DNA of 33,636 nt from NCBI GenBank assembly GCA_021839985.1, contig JAKBZO010000006.1, positions 1 to 33,636 on the forward strand, in the 5' to 3' direction. The position numbers and the translations under genes are program-made. A model generated the notes under the pieces. It searched no databases and was not told the origin of the DNA. It saw nothing but the letters and a program-made list of their open reading frames with translations. The stretch comes from a bacterium (GTDB lineage Bacteria > Patescibacteriota > Minisyncoccia > Phycocordibacterales > SBAW01). This document shows positions 1-7,774 of the stretch, piece after piece; the stretch's first letter is position 1, and each line of letters begins with the position of its first letter.

Positions 1-245
1 AGCACGCTCACGTTGTGGCTTTTGTGCAGGTAGATGCTCACAGCTCTACTCTAACACCGCAGCAAGCTGCGGGGTATTTACCCTAAGAGGGAATAAATAC
101 CTATAGGTAAGTCAAGTTTCCTATATATATATTTATGTGGATAGTTATAGTCCCTTTATGTATTAAAAGCATAAACGTACTCGCTCCCCATCGTTTCTGT
201 AATCTATACCTTTTGCAACGTCAGTTAAATGATAAACTTTCAATC

Positions 246-899
246 ATGGCGACTTCCCTGAAAAAATATTCTGAAAAGATCTGCGAGCTTTTAACGCCGG
301 CTGAACGAGATCTTTTTGAGTCTCTTGATACGCCACACAAGATCCAGGACTTCTTGGACGACCTGCCGATGAACTTCGTACAGACGGCGCGTTCCCCGCG
401 ATTCGTGATACGCAAGCATACCGCTCAGTGCATCGAAGGCGCCATGTTCGCCGCAGCCGTACTCGCATATCACGGCAAGGCACCGCTCTTGCTCGACCTG
501 CAAGCTATCGATGAAGACGACGATCATGTGATCGCACTCTTTCGTGAGCATGGTCATTGGGGTGCAATCAGTCAGACCAATCATGCGGTCCTCAGTTGGC
601 GCGATCCGATCTACGCAAGCGTGCGCGAACTTGCCATGTCATACCCGCATGAATATTTTTTGCAAAAGAATGGCCAGCCGAGCATGCGCGCGTTCTCGAC
701 GCGCCCGTTCGATCTGCGGCGCTATGAACCGCACCAGTGGCTGACCGCTCGCGAAAGTCTGTGGTGGCTTGCGACCGACCTTGATGACGCGCGGCACACG
801 CCGGTCTTGCCGCGTAACGTAGAACGTAATAAATTGCGAAAGGCGTCAAGCATCGCGCACGAGGCCGCATTCGGGCATGCTAGGTGGAAGCAAAAATAG
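246..899 (+). CDS. Transglutaminase-like superfamily protein (hypothetical)
   Basis: The protein is about 217 aa, starting at MATSLKKYSEKIC. The ORF track extends the frame to 135, but that upstream part is AT-rich and not protein-like. The ATG at 246 has a possible -10 box (TAAACT) 7 nt upstream, matching the leaderless pattern elsewhere in the window. A Cys in 'TAQCIEGA' is followed by a His in 'EDDDHVIALF', then a W/H-rich stretch 'GHWGAISQTNHAVLSWRDPIY'. This Cys, His, Asp order is what transglutaminase-like cysteine hydrolase folds use, so a papain-like fold is inferred. No signal peptide or membrane segment is visible, so it is probably cytoplasmic. It is convergent with mreD. The substrate cannot be named from sequence, and the family call is tentative. 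Confidence 0.55.
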   Translation: MATSLKKYSEKICELLTPAERDLFESLDTPHKIQDFLDDLPMNFVQTARSPRFVIRKHTAQCIEGAMFAAAVLAYHGKAPLLLDLQAIDEDDDHVIALFREHGHWGAISQTNHAVLSWRDPIYASVRELAMSYPHEYFLQKNGQPSMRAFSTRPFDLRRYEPHQWLTARESLWWLATDLDDARHTPVLPRNVERNKLRKASSIAHEAAFGHARWKQK

Positions 900-961
900 G
901 CGGCGGCTCTTCCCTCTTTTCTCTCCCCTCTTTTGAGAGCGCGAGCTTTGGAAGGTGGGTT

Positions 962-1234
962 CTACTTTCTTAGATAGAGTGCCGCGGCGCGGCGCACGAG
1001 CACGCACGCCACGGCGCACAGCGTGAATGGAAACATGATCGTGTGCAGCGCTCCCGCAGGCGGTACGCCGTACACGAGATCGCACAGCAGACCGAAGATG
1101 ACCGCAAAGAAGGTGCGCCCTGACAGTGCGGCGAACATGGCCAGCATCAGCGAAAGCGGCCACCACAACAAGAGTCCTGCGCACGCGACAAGCAGCATGA
1201 TGATTGTGAGACGAGTATCGTTCATGGAGATCAT
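962..1234 (-). CDS. mreD: MreD-like rod-shape determining membrane protein
   Basis: This is a 90-aa, very hydrophobic protein directly after mreC. Its ATG overlaps the mreC stop in an ATGA arrangement, so translational coupling is likely. It has about three membrane helices, for example 'TIIMLLVACAGLLLWWPLSLMLAMFAALSG' (quoted in part) and a central 'FGLLCDLVYGVPPAGALHTI', which resembles the MreD signature around a conserved Asp and Pro/Gly. The family is usually about 160 aa, so this is a short form. Its role is as integral partner of MreC/MreB in the elongasome. An alternative start at the next Met (MNDTRL) is possible. The usual neighbours PBP2 and RodA do not follow; the next gene is convergent. 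Confidence 0.75.
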   Translation of the reverse strand: MISMNDTRLTIIMLLVACAGLLLWWPLSLMLAMFAALSGRTFFAVIFGLLCDLVYGVPPAGALHTIMFPFTLCAVACVLVRRAAALYLRK

Positions 1235-2043
1235 TTCTTTTGGATATTCACGGATCGGATCGAGAATATATTGAGCGGCGCGTGCAGATACAGCGTCTTG
1301 AACGACGAGCTGTCCGGCGCATCAATACTCGCCACGACTTCCGAGATCCCATTCATGACGCCTGGGAAGAATACTTGATCACCGACCGCGACATTGACGT
1401 CGGATGGTACGCGAGCCGAGAGCGCGCCCGCGCCATCGCCATTGACCGTGACCGGCGTCGAACCTTGCAGAAAACCCTCATGCGTCACACCCGCTGATGA
1501 AAAGAGTGCGACGCGGGCCGTGGCAGCATACACCGCGGTGACCGAGCCGATGATCACGCCGCCATCGCCTATCCACACATCGTCGCCTATCGCCACACCA
1601 TCTTGTTCGCCCGCGTCGACCATAAGCGTGTCGTACGGCAGCTGCGGCGGCTGCGCGATGACGCCAGCTCGAATGAAATCGTAACCAAGATGCGGACGCC
1701 CCAGAACACTCTTGAGCTCGAGATTCTCGGCATAGAGCGCGTCGCGATCGATCAGTGCATCCTGCGCGCGGACCAGTTGCGTCTGAAGTTGCTCATTCTG
1801 CTGCCGTAGGATGGCATTGTCGCCGAACGGCACGCTGACATATGACGCAGCTTGAGATAGTGAGTCTTGTACACCTTGCAGCCATGGAAACACTCGCCAC
1901 AGAACGCTTGAAAGCGGCGCGCGCGCCAGCACCACCACGATGACGATCACGATCAGCAAACCCGCCGACCGCATGAAGCGCGCGCTCTGGTGCGCGCGCC
2001 GCCGCTCACTGGAGATCTTTGACCATGGATCAAATGACGTCAT
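1231..2043 (-). CDS. mreC: Rod shape-determining protein MreC
   Basis: The protein is about 270 aa with the MreC layout: a short basic cytoplasmic tail, one membrane anchor ('SAGLLIVIVIVVVLARAP'), a coiled coil ('NAILRQQNEQLQTQLVRAQ'), then the paired beta-domain that forms the extracytoplasmic part. The ORF track starts at a GTG at 2106 inside mreB; the ATG at 2043 (MTSFDPW) gives a normal N-terminus and overlaps the mreB end by 14 nt. MreC links cytoplasmic MreB to the periplasmic wall-synthesis machinery. It lies between mreB and mreD in the classical mreBCD order, with overlaps on both sides that point to one transcript. Confidence 0.9.
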   Translation of the reverse strand: MTSFDPWSKISSERRRAHQSARFMRSAGLLIVIVIVVVLARAPLSSVLWRVFPWLQGVQDSLSQAASYVSVPFGDNAILRQQNEQLQTQLVRAQDALIDRDALYAENLELKSVLGRPHLGYDFIRAGVIAQPPQLPYDTLMVDAGEQDGVAIGDDVWIGDGGVIIGSVTAVYAATARVALFSSAGVTHEGFLQGSTPVTVNGDGAGALSARVPSDVNVAVGDQVFFPGVMNGISEVVASIDAPDSSSFKTLYLHAPLNIFSIRSVNIQKK

Positions 2044-3082
2044 CTTCGTGTTCGATAAGGAGATGTCGGTGTTCGTCGAGGTTCTCAAGCACGACGCCCG
2101 TGCCACGAACGACCGCCGTCATCGGATCATCGGCAACATGTACCGGGACCTTCATCCACTCAGAGAGCAGCGAGTCGAGACCGCGCAAAAGTACGCCACC
2201 ACCGACGAGATGAATGCCGCTGCGCCCGATATCGGAAAGGATCTCCGGCGGCGTCGTCTCGAGCACGCTGTGCACCGCCTCGATGAGCGCGTCGACCGAC
2301 GGCGAGATCGCTTCACGCATGTCGTTGTCGGTGAGCACGATCTCGCGCGGCAGACCGGTAATGAGGTCGCGACCGCGCACAAGCGCTTCCAAGGGCGAGG
2401 GCGACGAGACCAGTGACGCGACGGATATCTTGACCGCCTCTGCGGTCTTTTCCCCGATCAAAATTTTGAATTCCGAACGCACGTACGCCATGATATCTTT
2501 ATTAAGTTTGTCGCCGGCGATGCGCACATTCTTCGAGCGCACGATGCCGCCGAGCGAGATCACCGCGATGTCAGCCGTACCGCCGCCAACGTCGACGATC
2601 ATACTGCCAACCGCGTCGCGTACCGGGAGTCTGATGCCGAGCGCGGCCGCCATCGGCTCTTCGATGATGAAAACTTCGCGCGCGCCGGCGTTCATCGCCG
2701 CATCGCGCACCGCGCGTATCTCCACGTTCGTGATGCCGGACGGCACGCCGATGACGGCGCGCGGCCCGAGCAATTTCGTGACGGTACCCTGCGCTTTCTT
2801 CATGAAATACGCGAGCATCTCTTCAGCCGCTTCGAAGTCAGAGACGACGCCGCCTTCAAGCGGGCGCACAGCAGAGAGATGCGCTGGCGTGCGGCCGAGC
2901 ATCTGCCTCGCTTCATTCCCGACCGCGACCACGCGCCCGGTCTTTTGATTGATCGCGACCGCGGTCGGCTCATTCACGACGATGCCTTTGCCGCGCAGAT
3001 ACACGAGCGTGTTGGCAGTGCCGAGATCGATGCCGATATCGTGCGAAAGAAAACCTGAGATCTTTTCTCGAAAATTCTTCAT
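2030..3082 (-). CDS. mreB: Rod shape-determining protein MreB (paralogue in mreBCD)
   Basis: This 350-aa actin-like ATPase has the phosphate-1 motif 'DIGIDLGTANTLVY', phosphate-2 'IVDVGGGTADIAVISLGG', and the adenosine motif 'GIHLVGGGVLLRGL'. An amphipathic N-terminal tail (MKNFREKISGFL) could bind the membrane. The length is normal for MreB. The ATG is preceded by a good Shine-Dalgarno, GGAGGT, 8 nt upstream, located just past the proS stop (gap of 6 nt), so it is translated as a downstream operon gene. It polymerises under the membrane and organises lateral wall synthesis. A second MreB is encoded at 7839-8879, and the two differ through most of subdomain II, so they are paralogues and not a recent duplication. 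Confidence 0.95.
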   Translation of the reverse strand: MKNFREKISGFLSHDIGIDLGTANTLVYLRGKGIVVNEPTAVAINQKTGRVVAVGNEARQMLGRTPAHLSAVRPLEGGVVSDFEAAEEMLAYFMKKAQGTVTKLLGPRAVIGVPSGITNVEIRAVRDAAMNAGAREVFIIEEPMAAALGIRLPVRDAVGSMIVDVGGGTADIAVISLGGIVRSKNVRIAGDKLNKDIMAYVRSEFKILIGEKTAEAVKISVASLVSSPSPLEALVRGRDLITGLPREIVLTDNDMREAISPSVDALIEAVHSVLETTPPEILSDIGRSGIHLVGGGVLLRGLDSLLSEWMKVPVHVADDPMTAVVRGTGVVLENLDEHRHLLIEHEDDVI

Positions 3083-3088
3083 AGCGTA

Positions 3089-4360
3089 TTACCTCCCGTG
3101 GCGTCGCTCTGGCCGCACCGACTCGATGAGTTCCGTGTTCGTCTTGTGTTCGGTCTTGCCGCTCCCACGATGAACACACTCGCACTTCCCTGCCGCAAGC
3201 GTCTTTTCGGAGACGACGACGCGGAGCGGTATGCCCATCAGATCGGAGTCGGCGAACTTCTCACCAGCGCGCGCATCGCGATCATCGAAGAGCACTTCGA
3301 CGCCAGAGGACGTGAGGTCGCGGTACAACTCTTCCGCCTCCGCCTTCACGTCAACACTACCGTTCGAAAGTTCGATAAGATGCACTGCAAACGGTGCGAC
3401 ACTCTCCGGCCATACGATCCCCTTCTCATCAGAAAGTACCTCGACGATCGTCCCCATGACGCGCGACGGTCCGATGCCGTAACTTCCCATAACGACCGGC
3501 TGCGATGCGCCCGCTTCATCCTTGTACGCAAGACCGAGCGCCTCCGAGAACCGCGTGCCGAGATGGAAGATGTTGCCGACCTCGATCGCTTTGCGCTCGA
3601 CAAGATCTTCGCGCTTCAAGCCGAGTTTTGCGAGCGCCTCATCGGTATAAACTTCTTTGTTGACCGCGATATGTTTGCCTTCGTGCACATAAATAATGTC
3701 TTCGCCAGCGTCGGAGATCGTCTGAAACTCCTCAGAGAATTCGCTGAAGATGCCGCCCGATGCGAAGGTCGGATAGGTCACCACGCCGAGACCGAGGCGC
3801 TCGAATGTTTTGATGTAGGCAGCGCGAGCCGCATCATACTGTCTCTGATTCTCTTCATCGGTGCGCGCGAATGAATACAGATCTTTCATGAGAAATTCGC
3901 GGCCGCGCATGATGCCTGACTTCGCGCGCATCTCATTGCGGAACTTGTTCTGGAATTGATACGCCATGAGCGGCAGGTCGCGATACGACGACACATACTC
4001 CGACATGATGCGCGTAAGCGGTTCTTCATGCGTGATGCCGAGACCGGTCTCACCGCCAGCCTTGAGACTGGTCTTGAACCAGTTGTCGACCTTCTCGTCA
4101 TCCCAACGATCGGTGCGCTCCCACAGCGTCTTGTCCTGAAGCGCCGTCATGACAAGCTCCTGTCCGCCGATCGCATTCATCTCTTCGCGTATCACATCGA
4201 CGATCTTATTGAGCGTCCGCAAGCCAAGCGGCAAGAACGAGTACACACCTGCCATCTCTTTGTGAATGAAGCCGGCGCGGATGAGAAGCTGCGCGTTCTT
4301 GGCAACTTCATCTTTAGGCGCCTCGCGGCGCGTCTTGGTAAAGAGTTGTGATTGGCGCAT
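3089..4360 (-). CDS. proS: Prolyl-tRNA synthetase, short form without the INS editing domain
   Basis: This 423-aa class II synthetase charges tRNA-Pro. Motif 2 is visible as 'FRNEMRAKSGIMRGREFLMKD', motif 3 as 'GSYGIGPSRVMG', and the C-terminal anticodon-binding domain as 'VEVLFDDRDARAGEKFADSDLMG'. Bacterial-type ProRS is normally about 570 aa with a YbaK-like INS editing domain between motifs 2 and 3. Here the spacing is too short for it, so the cis-editing domain is absent. TACAAT lies 9 nt before the ATG, consistent with a transcript with almost no leader. The gene heads the proS-mreBCD run and follows a large hairpin element at 4461-4585. Confidence 0.95.
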   Translation of the reverse strand: MRQSQLFTKTRREAPKDEVAKNAQLLIRAGFIHKEMAGVYSFLPLGLRTLNKIVDVIREEMNAIGGQELVMTALQDKTLWERTDRWDDEKVDNWFKTSLKAGGETGLGITHEEPLTRIMSEYVSSYRDLPLMAYQFQNKFRNEMRAKSGIMRGREFLMKDLYSFARTDEENQRQYDAARAAYIKTFERLGLGVVTYPTFASGGIFSEFSEEFQTISDAGEDIIYVHEGKHIAVNKEVYTDEALAKLGLKREDLVERKAIEVGNIFHLGTRFSEALGLAYKDEAGASQPVVMGSYGIGPSRVMGTIVEVLSDEKGIVWPESVAPFAVHLIELSNGSVDVKAEAEELYRDLTSSGVEVLFDDRDARAGEKFADSDLMGIPLRVVVSEKTLAAGKCECVHRGSGKTEHKTNTELIESVRPERRHGR

Positions 4361-4369
4361 AGTTCTTGC

Positions 4370-4375
4370 ATTGTA
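4370..4375 (-). promoter_or_regulatory. Putative -10 box of proS
   Basis: TACAAT on the minus strand lies 9 nt upstream of the proS ATG. A start site about 7 nt downstream of the box would leave only 2-3 nt of leader. No clear -35 was found. The call rests on similarity to better examples in this window. Confidence 0.4.
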
Positions 4376-4460
4376 CGGCGAAAACCAGCTAGTCGCAAAG
4401 ACACGGAAAATCGTTTATGACCAGTGGTTAAATCAGCACTCTATATAAGTACTCGCTTAG

Positions 4461-4585
4461 CGTTACTGAACAAAAACGATGAAATGCTGGGCGCGGGCTG
4501 CGAGCGAGAGAGCAATACTGGCTTGGTATTGCGATGAGCGAGCGGGCGTCCGCAACGACGCAGTTCGCGATTTTGTTCAGTAACG
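4461..4585. repeat. Long hairpin element, copy A
   Basis: A 125-bp inverted-repeat element fills the gap between rseP (ends 4590) and proS. The outer arms CGTTACTGAACAAAA and TTTTGTTCAGTAACG pair perfectly over 15 bp. Inside are a second stem (GAAATGC with GCAGTTC), a GCGGGC/GTCCGC stem, and a terminal hairpin CAATAC/GTATTG followed by GAGCGAGCGG. The core is nearly identical to copy C at 32669-32783, while the outer stem differs. It could act as the rseP terminator, an RNA, or a small mobile palindromic element. Confidence 0.75.
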
Positions 4586-4589
4586 TCCG

Positions 4590-5681
4590 TTAGATCAGTT
4601 TAGCGATATCATGCCACGTGACCACGACCATGAGGATCGCGAGCAGCGAAAGACCGATCATAGAGAAGTGCTGGTGGAAACGCGCCGGTAATGTTTTGCG
4701 GCGGATCGACTCGATGATGATGACGAGCAAGCGGCCGCCGTCGAGTCCGGGTATCGGCAGCACGTTGATGAGCGCGAGGTTGATCGAGATGATCGCCGCG
4801 AACCACAACAGCATCCCCCACCCTTCCGCCGCAGCGCCCGCTCCTTCTTTGGCGATACCGACCGGCCCGGAGACCGCGGAGAGATCCGCGTGACCAGTAA
4901 AGAGACCGCCGAAGAAATGATAGAGACCTTGTGTCGTGCTGACCGTCTCCGAGATCGTGAGCTTGCCGCCTTCGATAAACGCTTGTGTGAACGGATAGCG
5001 CACCGTGCCGACGTCGGCAAAGTCGACGCCGAGCGCTTTGCGCAACGGCTCGTCAGCGATCACACCTACTTCTGGTTTCGCCACGAATACTTTTTGTGAG
5101 CCGCCGCGCATCACGGTCACCACCAGGCTCTCGTCGCCATGCGCGCCGATGAAATCGCGTGCCGCTGGTGCGGTGAGGGGCGCGGGCATGACTGTCGTCC
5201 CGGTCTGGATCGCGGTCACGACGTCGCCCGGTTCGATGCCGACCGCAGAGGCAGGGGAATTCGGAAGTATGTCGATGACGGTCAGCTTGGCATTCTGCAC
5301 ATGGCTTGCGTGCGTGCTGTCGACCGCAGTCGGCATGCCGATCATGAAAACGACCGACAGCAGCAGCCACGCCGCGATGATGTTGGCAACGATGCCAGCG
5401 GCCGCGACTCCCGCTTGCACGTAGCGCGGTGCGTGCGCGAACGAGCGCGGATCGACTTCTCCCTCGCCGTCGTTCTCGCCCGCGATGCGCACGAAGCCGC
5501 CCACGAGAAGCAGGTTGAGCGAATAGAGCGTCTCGCCGTATTGGATCTTGAAGAGCCGCGGCGGGAAACCGATCGCGAATTCATCGACGCGGATGTTCGA
5601 GAGTTTGGCAACGATGAAATGCCCGAACTCATGCGCGACAATGAGCAGTGCGAGAACGAGGATGAATAGAATGATGGACAT
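4590..5681 (-). CDS. rseP: RseP-type site-2 intramembrane zinc metalloprotease
   Basis: The protein has 363 aa. Zinc-binding 'HEFGH' lies in the first membrane segment (residues about 17-21), the third metal ligand is in 'GLDGGR' near the C-terminus, and a PDZ domain sits in between ('ILPNSPASAVGIEPGDVVTAI'). About four membrane helices are visible. It belongs to the M50B family, which cleaves membrane-embedded substrates such as anti-sigma factors or remnant signal peptides; the substrate here is unknown. It is flanked on both sides by large hairpin elements (4461-4585 and 5713-5834), so it may be its own transcription unit. A single PDZ domain is present, versus two in E. coli RseP. Confidence 0.92.
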   Translation of the reverse strand: MSIILFILVLALLIVAHEFGHFIVAKLSNIRVDEFAIGFPPRLFKIQYGETLYSLNLLLVGGFVRIAGENDGEGEVDPRSFAHAPRYVQAGVAAAGIVANIIAAWLLLSVVFMIGMPTAVDSTHASHVQNAKLTVIDILPNSPASAVGIEPGDVVTAIQTGTTVMPAPLTAPAARDFIGAHGDESLVVTVMRGGSQKVFVAKPEVGVIADEPLRKALGVDFADVGTVRYPFTQAFIEGGKLTISETVSTTQGLYHFFGGLFTGHADLSAVSGPVGIAKEGAGAAAEGWGMLLWFAAIISINLALINVLPIPGLDGGRLLVIIIESIRRKTLPARFHQHFSMIGLSLLAILMVVVTWHDIAKLI

Positions 5682-5712
5682 ATAGCTCGGACACTATGCG
5701 GAACTGTGTACT

Positions 5713-5834
5713 AAAACTTTCAGGTTTGGATGCAGTGCGAGGCGCGCGAGAAAAATGACGCGAGGCGTATTCAACATACGATGAGCGTCATTTTCCGACG
5801 CGCAACGAAGCAATGCGCCAAACATGAGAGTTTT
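5713..5834. repeat. Long hairpin element, copy B
   Basis: A 122-bp imperfect palindrome lies between frr and rseP. The outer arms read AAAACTTTCAGGTTTGG and, after complementing, AAAACTCTCATGTTTGG. Inner stems GCGCG/CGCGC and AAAATGACGC/GCGTCATTTT follow. It shares with copies A and C the internal-loop motif 5' TGCGAGGC opposite 5' GCAACGAAGC, but most paired positions differ. Its right arm overlaps the frr stop codon by 2 nt, so it is transcribed at the end of the frr message and may terminate it. Confidence 0.65.
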
Positions 5835-6384
5835 AACTCGACATCTCCTTTTCTTTGTGAACTAACATCTCATCGAACTTGGCGTTCGCCACGTCGACGC
5901 GCCTCTGCATGTCATCCTTGGCGCGGAACTTGTCGTCCTCCGGCATGGCACCCTCGCGTTCAAGCTGTTGGATGTCGCTCCACACATGGTCGCGCGCGCC
6001 ACGCAGAGCGATGCGGGCTTCTTCGATCTTTTCTTTTGCGATCTTTACGAGCTCCGTGCGGCGCTCTGAGGTGAGATCCGGAAAAAAGACGCGCACCCCC
6101 CGTTCATCGGCGCCAACTGAAAGGCCGAGGTTCGCGACCGTGATCGCCTTCTCGATGTCCTTCGCATTGTTCATATCCCACGGCGCAATGCGCAGCGAGC
6201 GTGCGTCTTCGACCGAGATGTTCGCGAGCTGATTGATCGGCATGCGCGTGCCATAGCTCTCGACCTGGATGCCATCGAGGACAGAGGGCGTTGCGCGACC
6301 GGTGCGCACGGAGCCAAGCTCGCGCGAGAGACGTTCTGTGATATCAGTGATCTGCTTTTCGAACGGTTTGAAGTCGTAAGACAT
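5833..6384 (-). CDS. frr: Ribosome recycling factor
   Basis: This 183-aa protein is full length for RRF and splits post-termination ribosomes together with EF-G. Family hallmarks are visible: 'ELGSVRTGRATPSVLDGIQVESYG', 'LANISVEDARSLRIAPWD', 'AITVANLGLSVGADERGVRVFFPDLTSERR', and the C-terminal helix 'DDMQRRVDVANAKFDEML'. It sits downstream of nth with 59 nt between them, a gap that contains a heptad repeat array. The stop codon lies within the arm of hairpin element B. pyrH, the usual frr partner, is not adjacent. Confidence 0.96.
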   Translation of the reverse strand: MSYDFKPFEKQITDITERLSRELGSVRTGRATPSVLDGIQVESYGTRMPINQLANISVEDARSLRIAPWDMNNAKDIEKAITVANLGLSVGADERGVRVFFPDLTSERRTELVKIAKEKIEEARIALRGARDHVWSDIQQLEREGAMPEDDKFRAKDDMQRRVDVANAKFDEMLVHKEKEMSS

Positions 6385-6388
6385 GGGC

Positions 6389-6423
6389 TAGTTGGTAGTT
6401 AGTAGAACGTAGTTCGTAGTAAT
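6389..6423. repeat. Degenerate 7-bp tandem repeat (5 units)
   Basis: Five consecutive heptads between nth and frr read TAGTTGG, TAGTTAG, TAGAACG, TAGTTCG, TAGTAAT. Each unit starts with TAG while the last positions drift. Comparable 7-bp arrays with different words occur at 7395, 7775, 10248, 10314 and 13828. Confidence 0.75.
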
Positions 6424-6443
6424 ACAGCCAGTATACCAAACTA

Positions 6444-7106
6444 TCATACGCGAAACACGGTCGCGGCAGGAGGATAGATCTTTATAAGCGGGTCGAGTGA
6501 GGTGTCGTACTTGCGCGCCGGAGCTATCGTGCGGCCGTAGTCGATGACACGATAGGTGAAGCCGGGCCACTCCTTTTTAGGCAACAACTCCATAAGATCG
6601 CGCTCGATCTTCACCGCATCTTTGTGGTCGGAGAGATCGAACCGCTGCACGAAACGGATCACATGCGTGTCGACCGCAATGCCTTCGACCGCGCCAAAGA
6701 CATTCCCCATCACGACGTTCGCGGTCTTGCGCGCCACGCCGGGGATCGTGACCATCTCTGCCATCGTATGCGGAAGCTTGCCGCCGAATTTTTCTTTGAT
6801 CACTTTCGCTGCCCCTAAGATGTTTTTTGTTTTGTTGCGGAAAAAACCAGTTGCATGAATATCCTGCTCGAACTCCGCGGGATCGGCGTGCACATAATCG
6901 TCGAGCGTCTTATACTTTTTGAAAAGCGCCGCGGTCACTTCATTGACCTTTTTATCGGTGCACTGCGCGGAAAGGATGACCGCCACCAAAAGCTCCCACT
7001 CATTGCTGAAATCGAGCGCGATGTGCGCCTTCGGAAACAACTTCTTGAGCTCATGGTCGAGCTTCATGATCCGCTCCTTTCGTTCTTTTAATTTTCCAGG
7101 GGTCAT
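6444..7106 (-). CDS. nth: Endonuclease III-like DNA glycosylase lacking the 4Fe-4S cysteines
   Basis: The protein has 220 aa. The helix-hairpin-helix is visible as 'MVTIPGVARKTANVV' with the catalytic Lys, and the catalytic Asp is in 'AVDTHVIRFVQR'. It excises oxidised pyrimidines and nicks the abasic site. Standard Nth ends with a C-X6-C-X2-C-X5-C iron-sulfur loop; here the end reads 'YGRTIAPARKYDTSLDPL' with no cysteine, so the cluster has been lost while the catalytic pair is intact. The ATG overlaps the stop of holB (ATGA), so coupled translation is likely. An A/G-specific MutY identity is less likely because of the Lys and the length. Confidence 0.92.
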   Translation of the reverse strand: MTPGKLKERKERIMKLDHELKKLFPKAHIALDFSNEWELLVAVILSAQCTDKKVNEVTAALFKKYKTLDDYVHADPAEFEQDIHATGFFRNKTKNILGAAKVIKEKFGGKLPHTMAEMVTIPGVARKTANVVMGNVFGAVEGIAVDTHVIRFVQRFDLSDHKDAVKIERDLMELLPKKEWPGFTYRVIDYGRTIAPARKYDTSLDPLIKIYPPAATVFRV

Positions 7107-7771
7107 ATCTTTGGCAATGAGGCGGCGAGGTGTTCGAGGATCATTTTCAGCGATGGCGAGCGGTCGGAGAGATAAGTGCGCAGTGTCGCAATATCGCGCA
7201 GTGCCTCGGCGATCACGGGGTCGGCGCCATCTTTCTTATACATATGGACATACAGCTCTTTCTCAAGAGTGTTGATGAAGGAGCGGACGAGACCGCGATC
7301 ATCAGCGCTTTCCTTTATGATACGTGCCACTTCTGCAGAACGCTCTTTGTAGTCGAGCGCAAGAAATACTTTAGCATTTCTTGCGCTCTCAGTATCTTGA
7401 TTCTTGATTCTTGAATCTTGAATCTTGAGCTCTTCGCATCGTGAGCGAAGTGTCGGCAGGATCATGCCATGCGGCATGATAAGCACGAACACGACCCCCT
7501 GCTGCGGTTCTTCAAGAAGTTTCAAAAGCGCCTGCTGCGCTTCGGTCGTCGCACCTGCGATCGCAATGATGAACAGGGTACGGCCGCCGGATGATCTCAG
7601 CGACGCCGTGGCACTCAAAGCACGCGCATCATCGATGCCGAATTTCTCATAATGGCGGACAACGAAGTTGGGATCGTGCGCGTCGAAGCGCTCGCTTGCG
7701 CGCAGCGCCTCGGCGATAGCGCCCGTGCGATGCACGTCGCCTTCATATATATATGCGTGGTGAGACAACAT
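7103..7771 (-). CDS. holB: DNA polymerase III delta-prime-like clamp-loader subunit (truncated AAA+)
   Basis: The protein has 222 aa. The recognisable part is 'ATTEAQQALLKLLEEPQQGVVFVLIM' followed by 'ILPTLRSRCEEL', the sensor-1/SRC region of clamp-loader subunits. The N-terminal P-loop of typical delta-prime/gamma proteins is missing, so ATP binding is not expected; a structural role in the clamp loader is inferred. Residues about 115-128 (KIQDSRIKNQDTES) are encoded by a 7-bp tandem repeat array at 7395-7429 inserted in frame directly after the SRC motif. The gene precedes nth with a 4-nt overlap. Its start lies just after a heptad repeat/hairpin spacer following mreB. Confidence 0.75.
   Translation of the reverse strand: MLSHHAYIYEGDVHRTGAIAEALRASERFDAHDPNFVVRHYEKFGIDDARALSATASLRSSGGRTLFIIAIAGATTEAQQALLKLLEEPQQGVVFVLIMPHGMILPTLRSRCEELKIQDSRIKNQDTESARNAKVFLALDYKERSAEVARIIKESADDRGLVRSFINTLEKELYVHMYKKDGADPVIAEALRDIATLRTYLSDRSPSLKMILEHLAASLPKI
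7395..7429. repeat. 7-bp tandem repeat inside holB
   Basis: Five heptads on the plus strand read TCTTGAT, TCTTGAT, TCTTGAA, TCTTGAA, TCTTGAG. They encode the Lys/Asp/Gln-rich stretch KIQDSRIKNQD in the holB reading frame without breaking it. Confidence 0.85.
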
Positions 7772-7774
7772 AAA

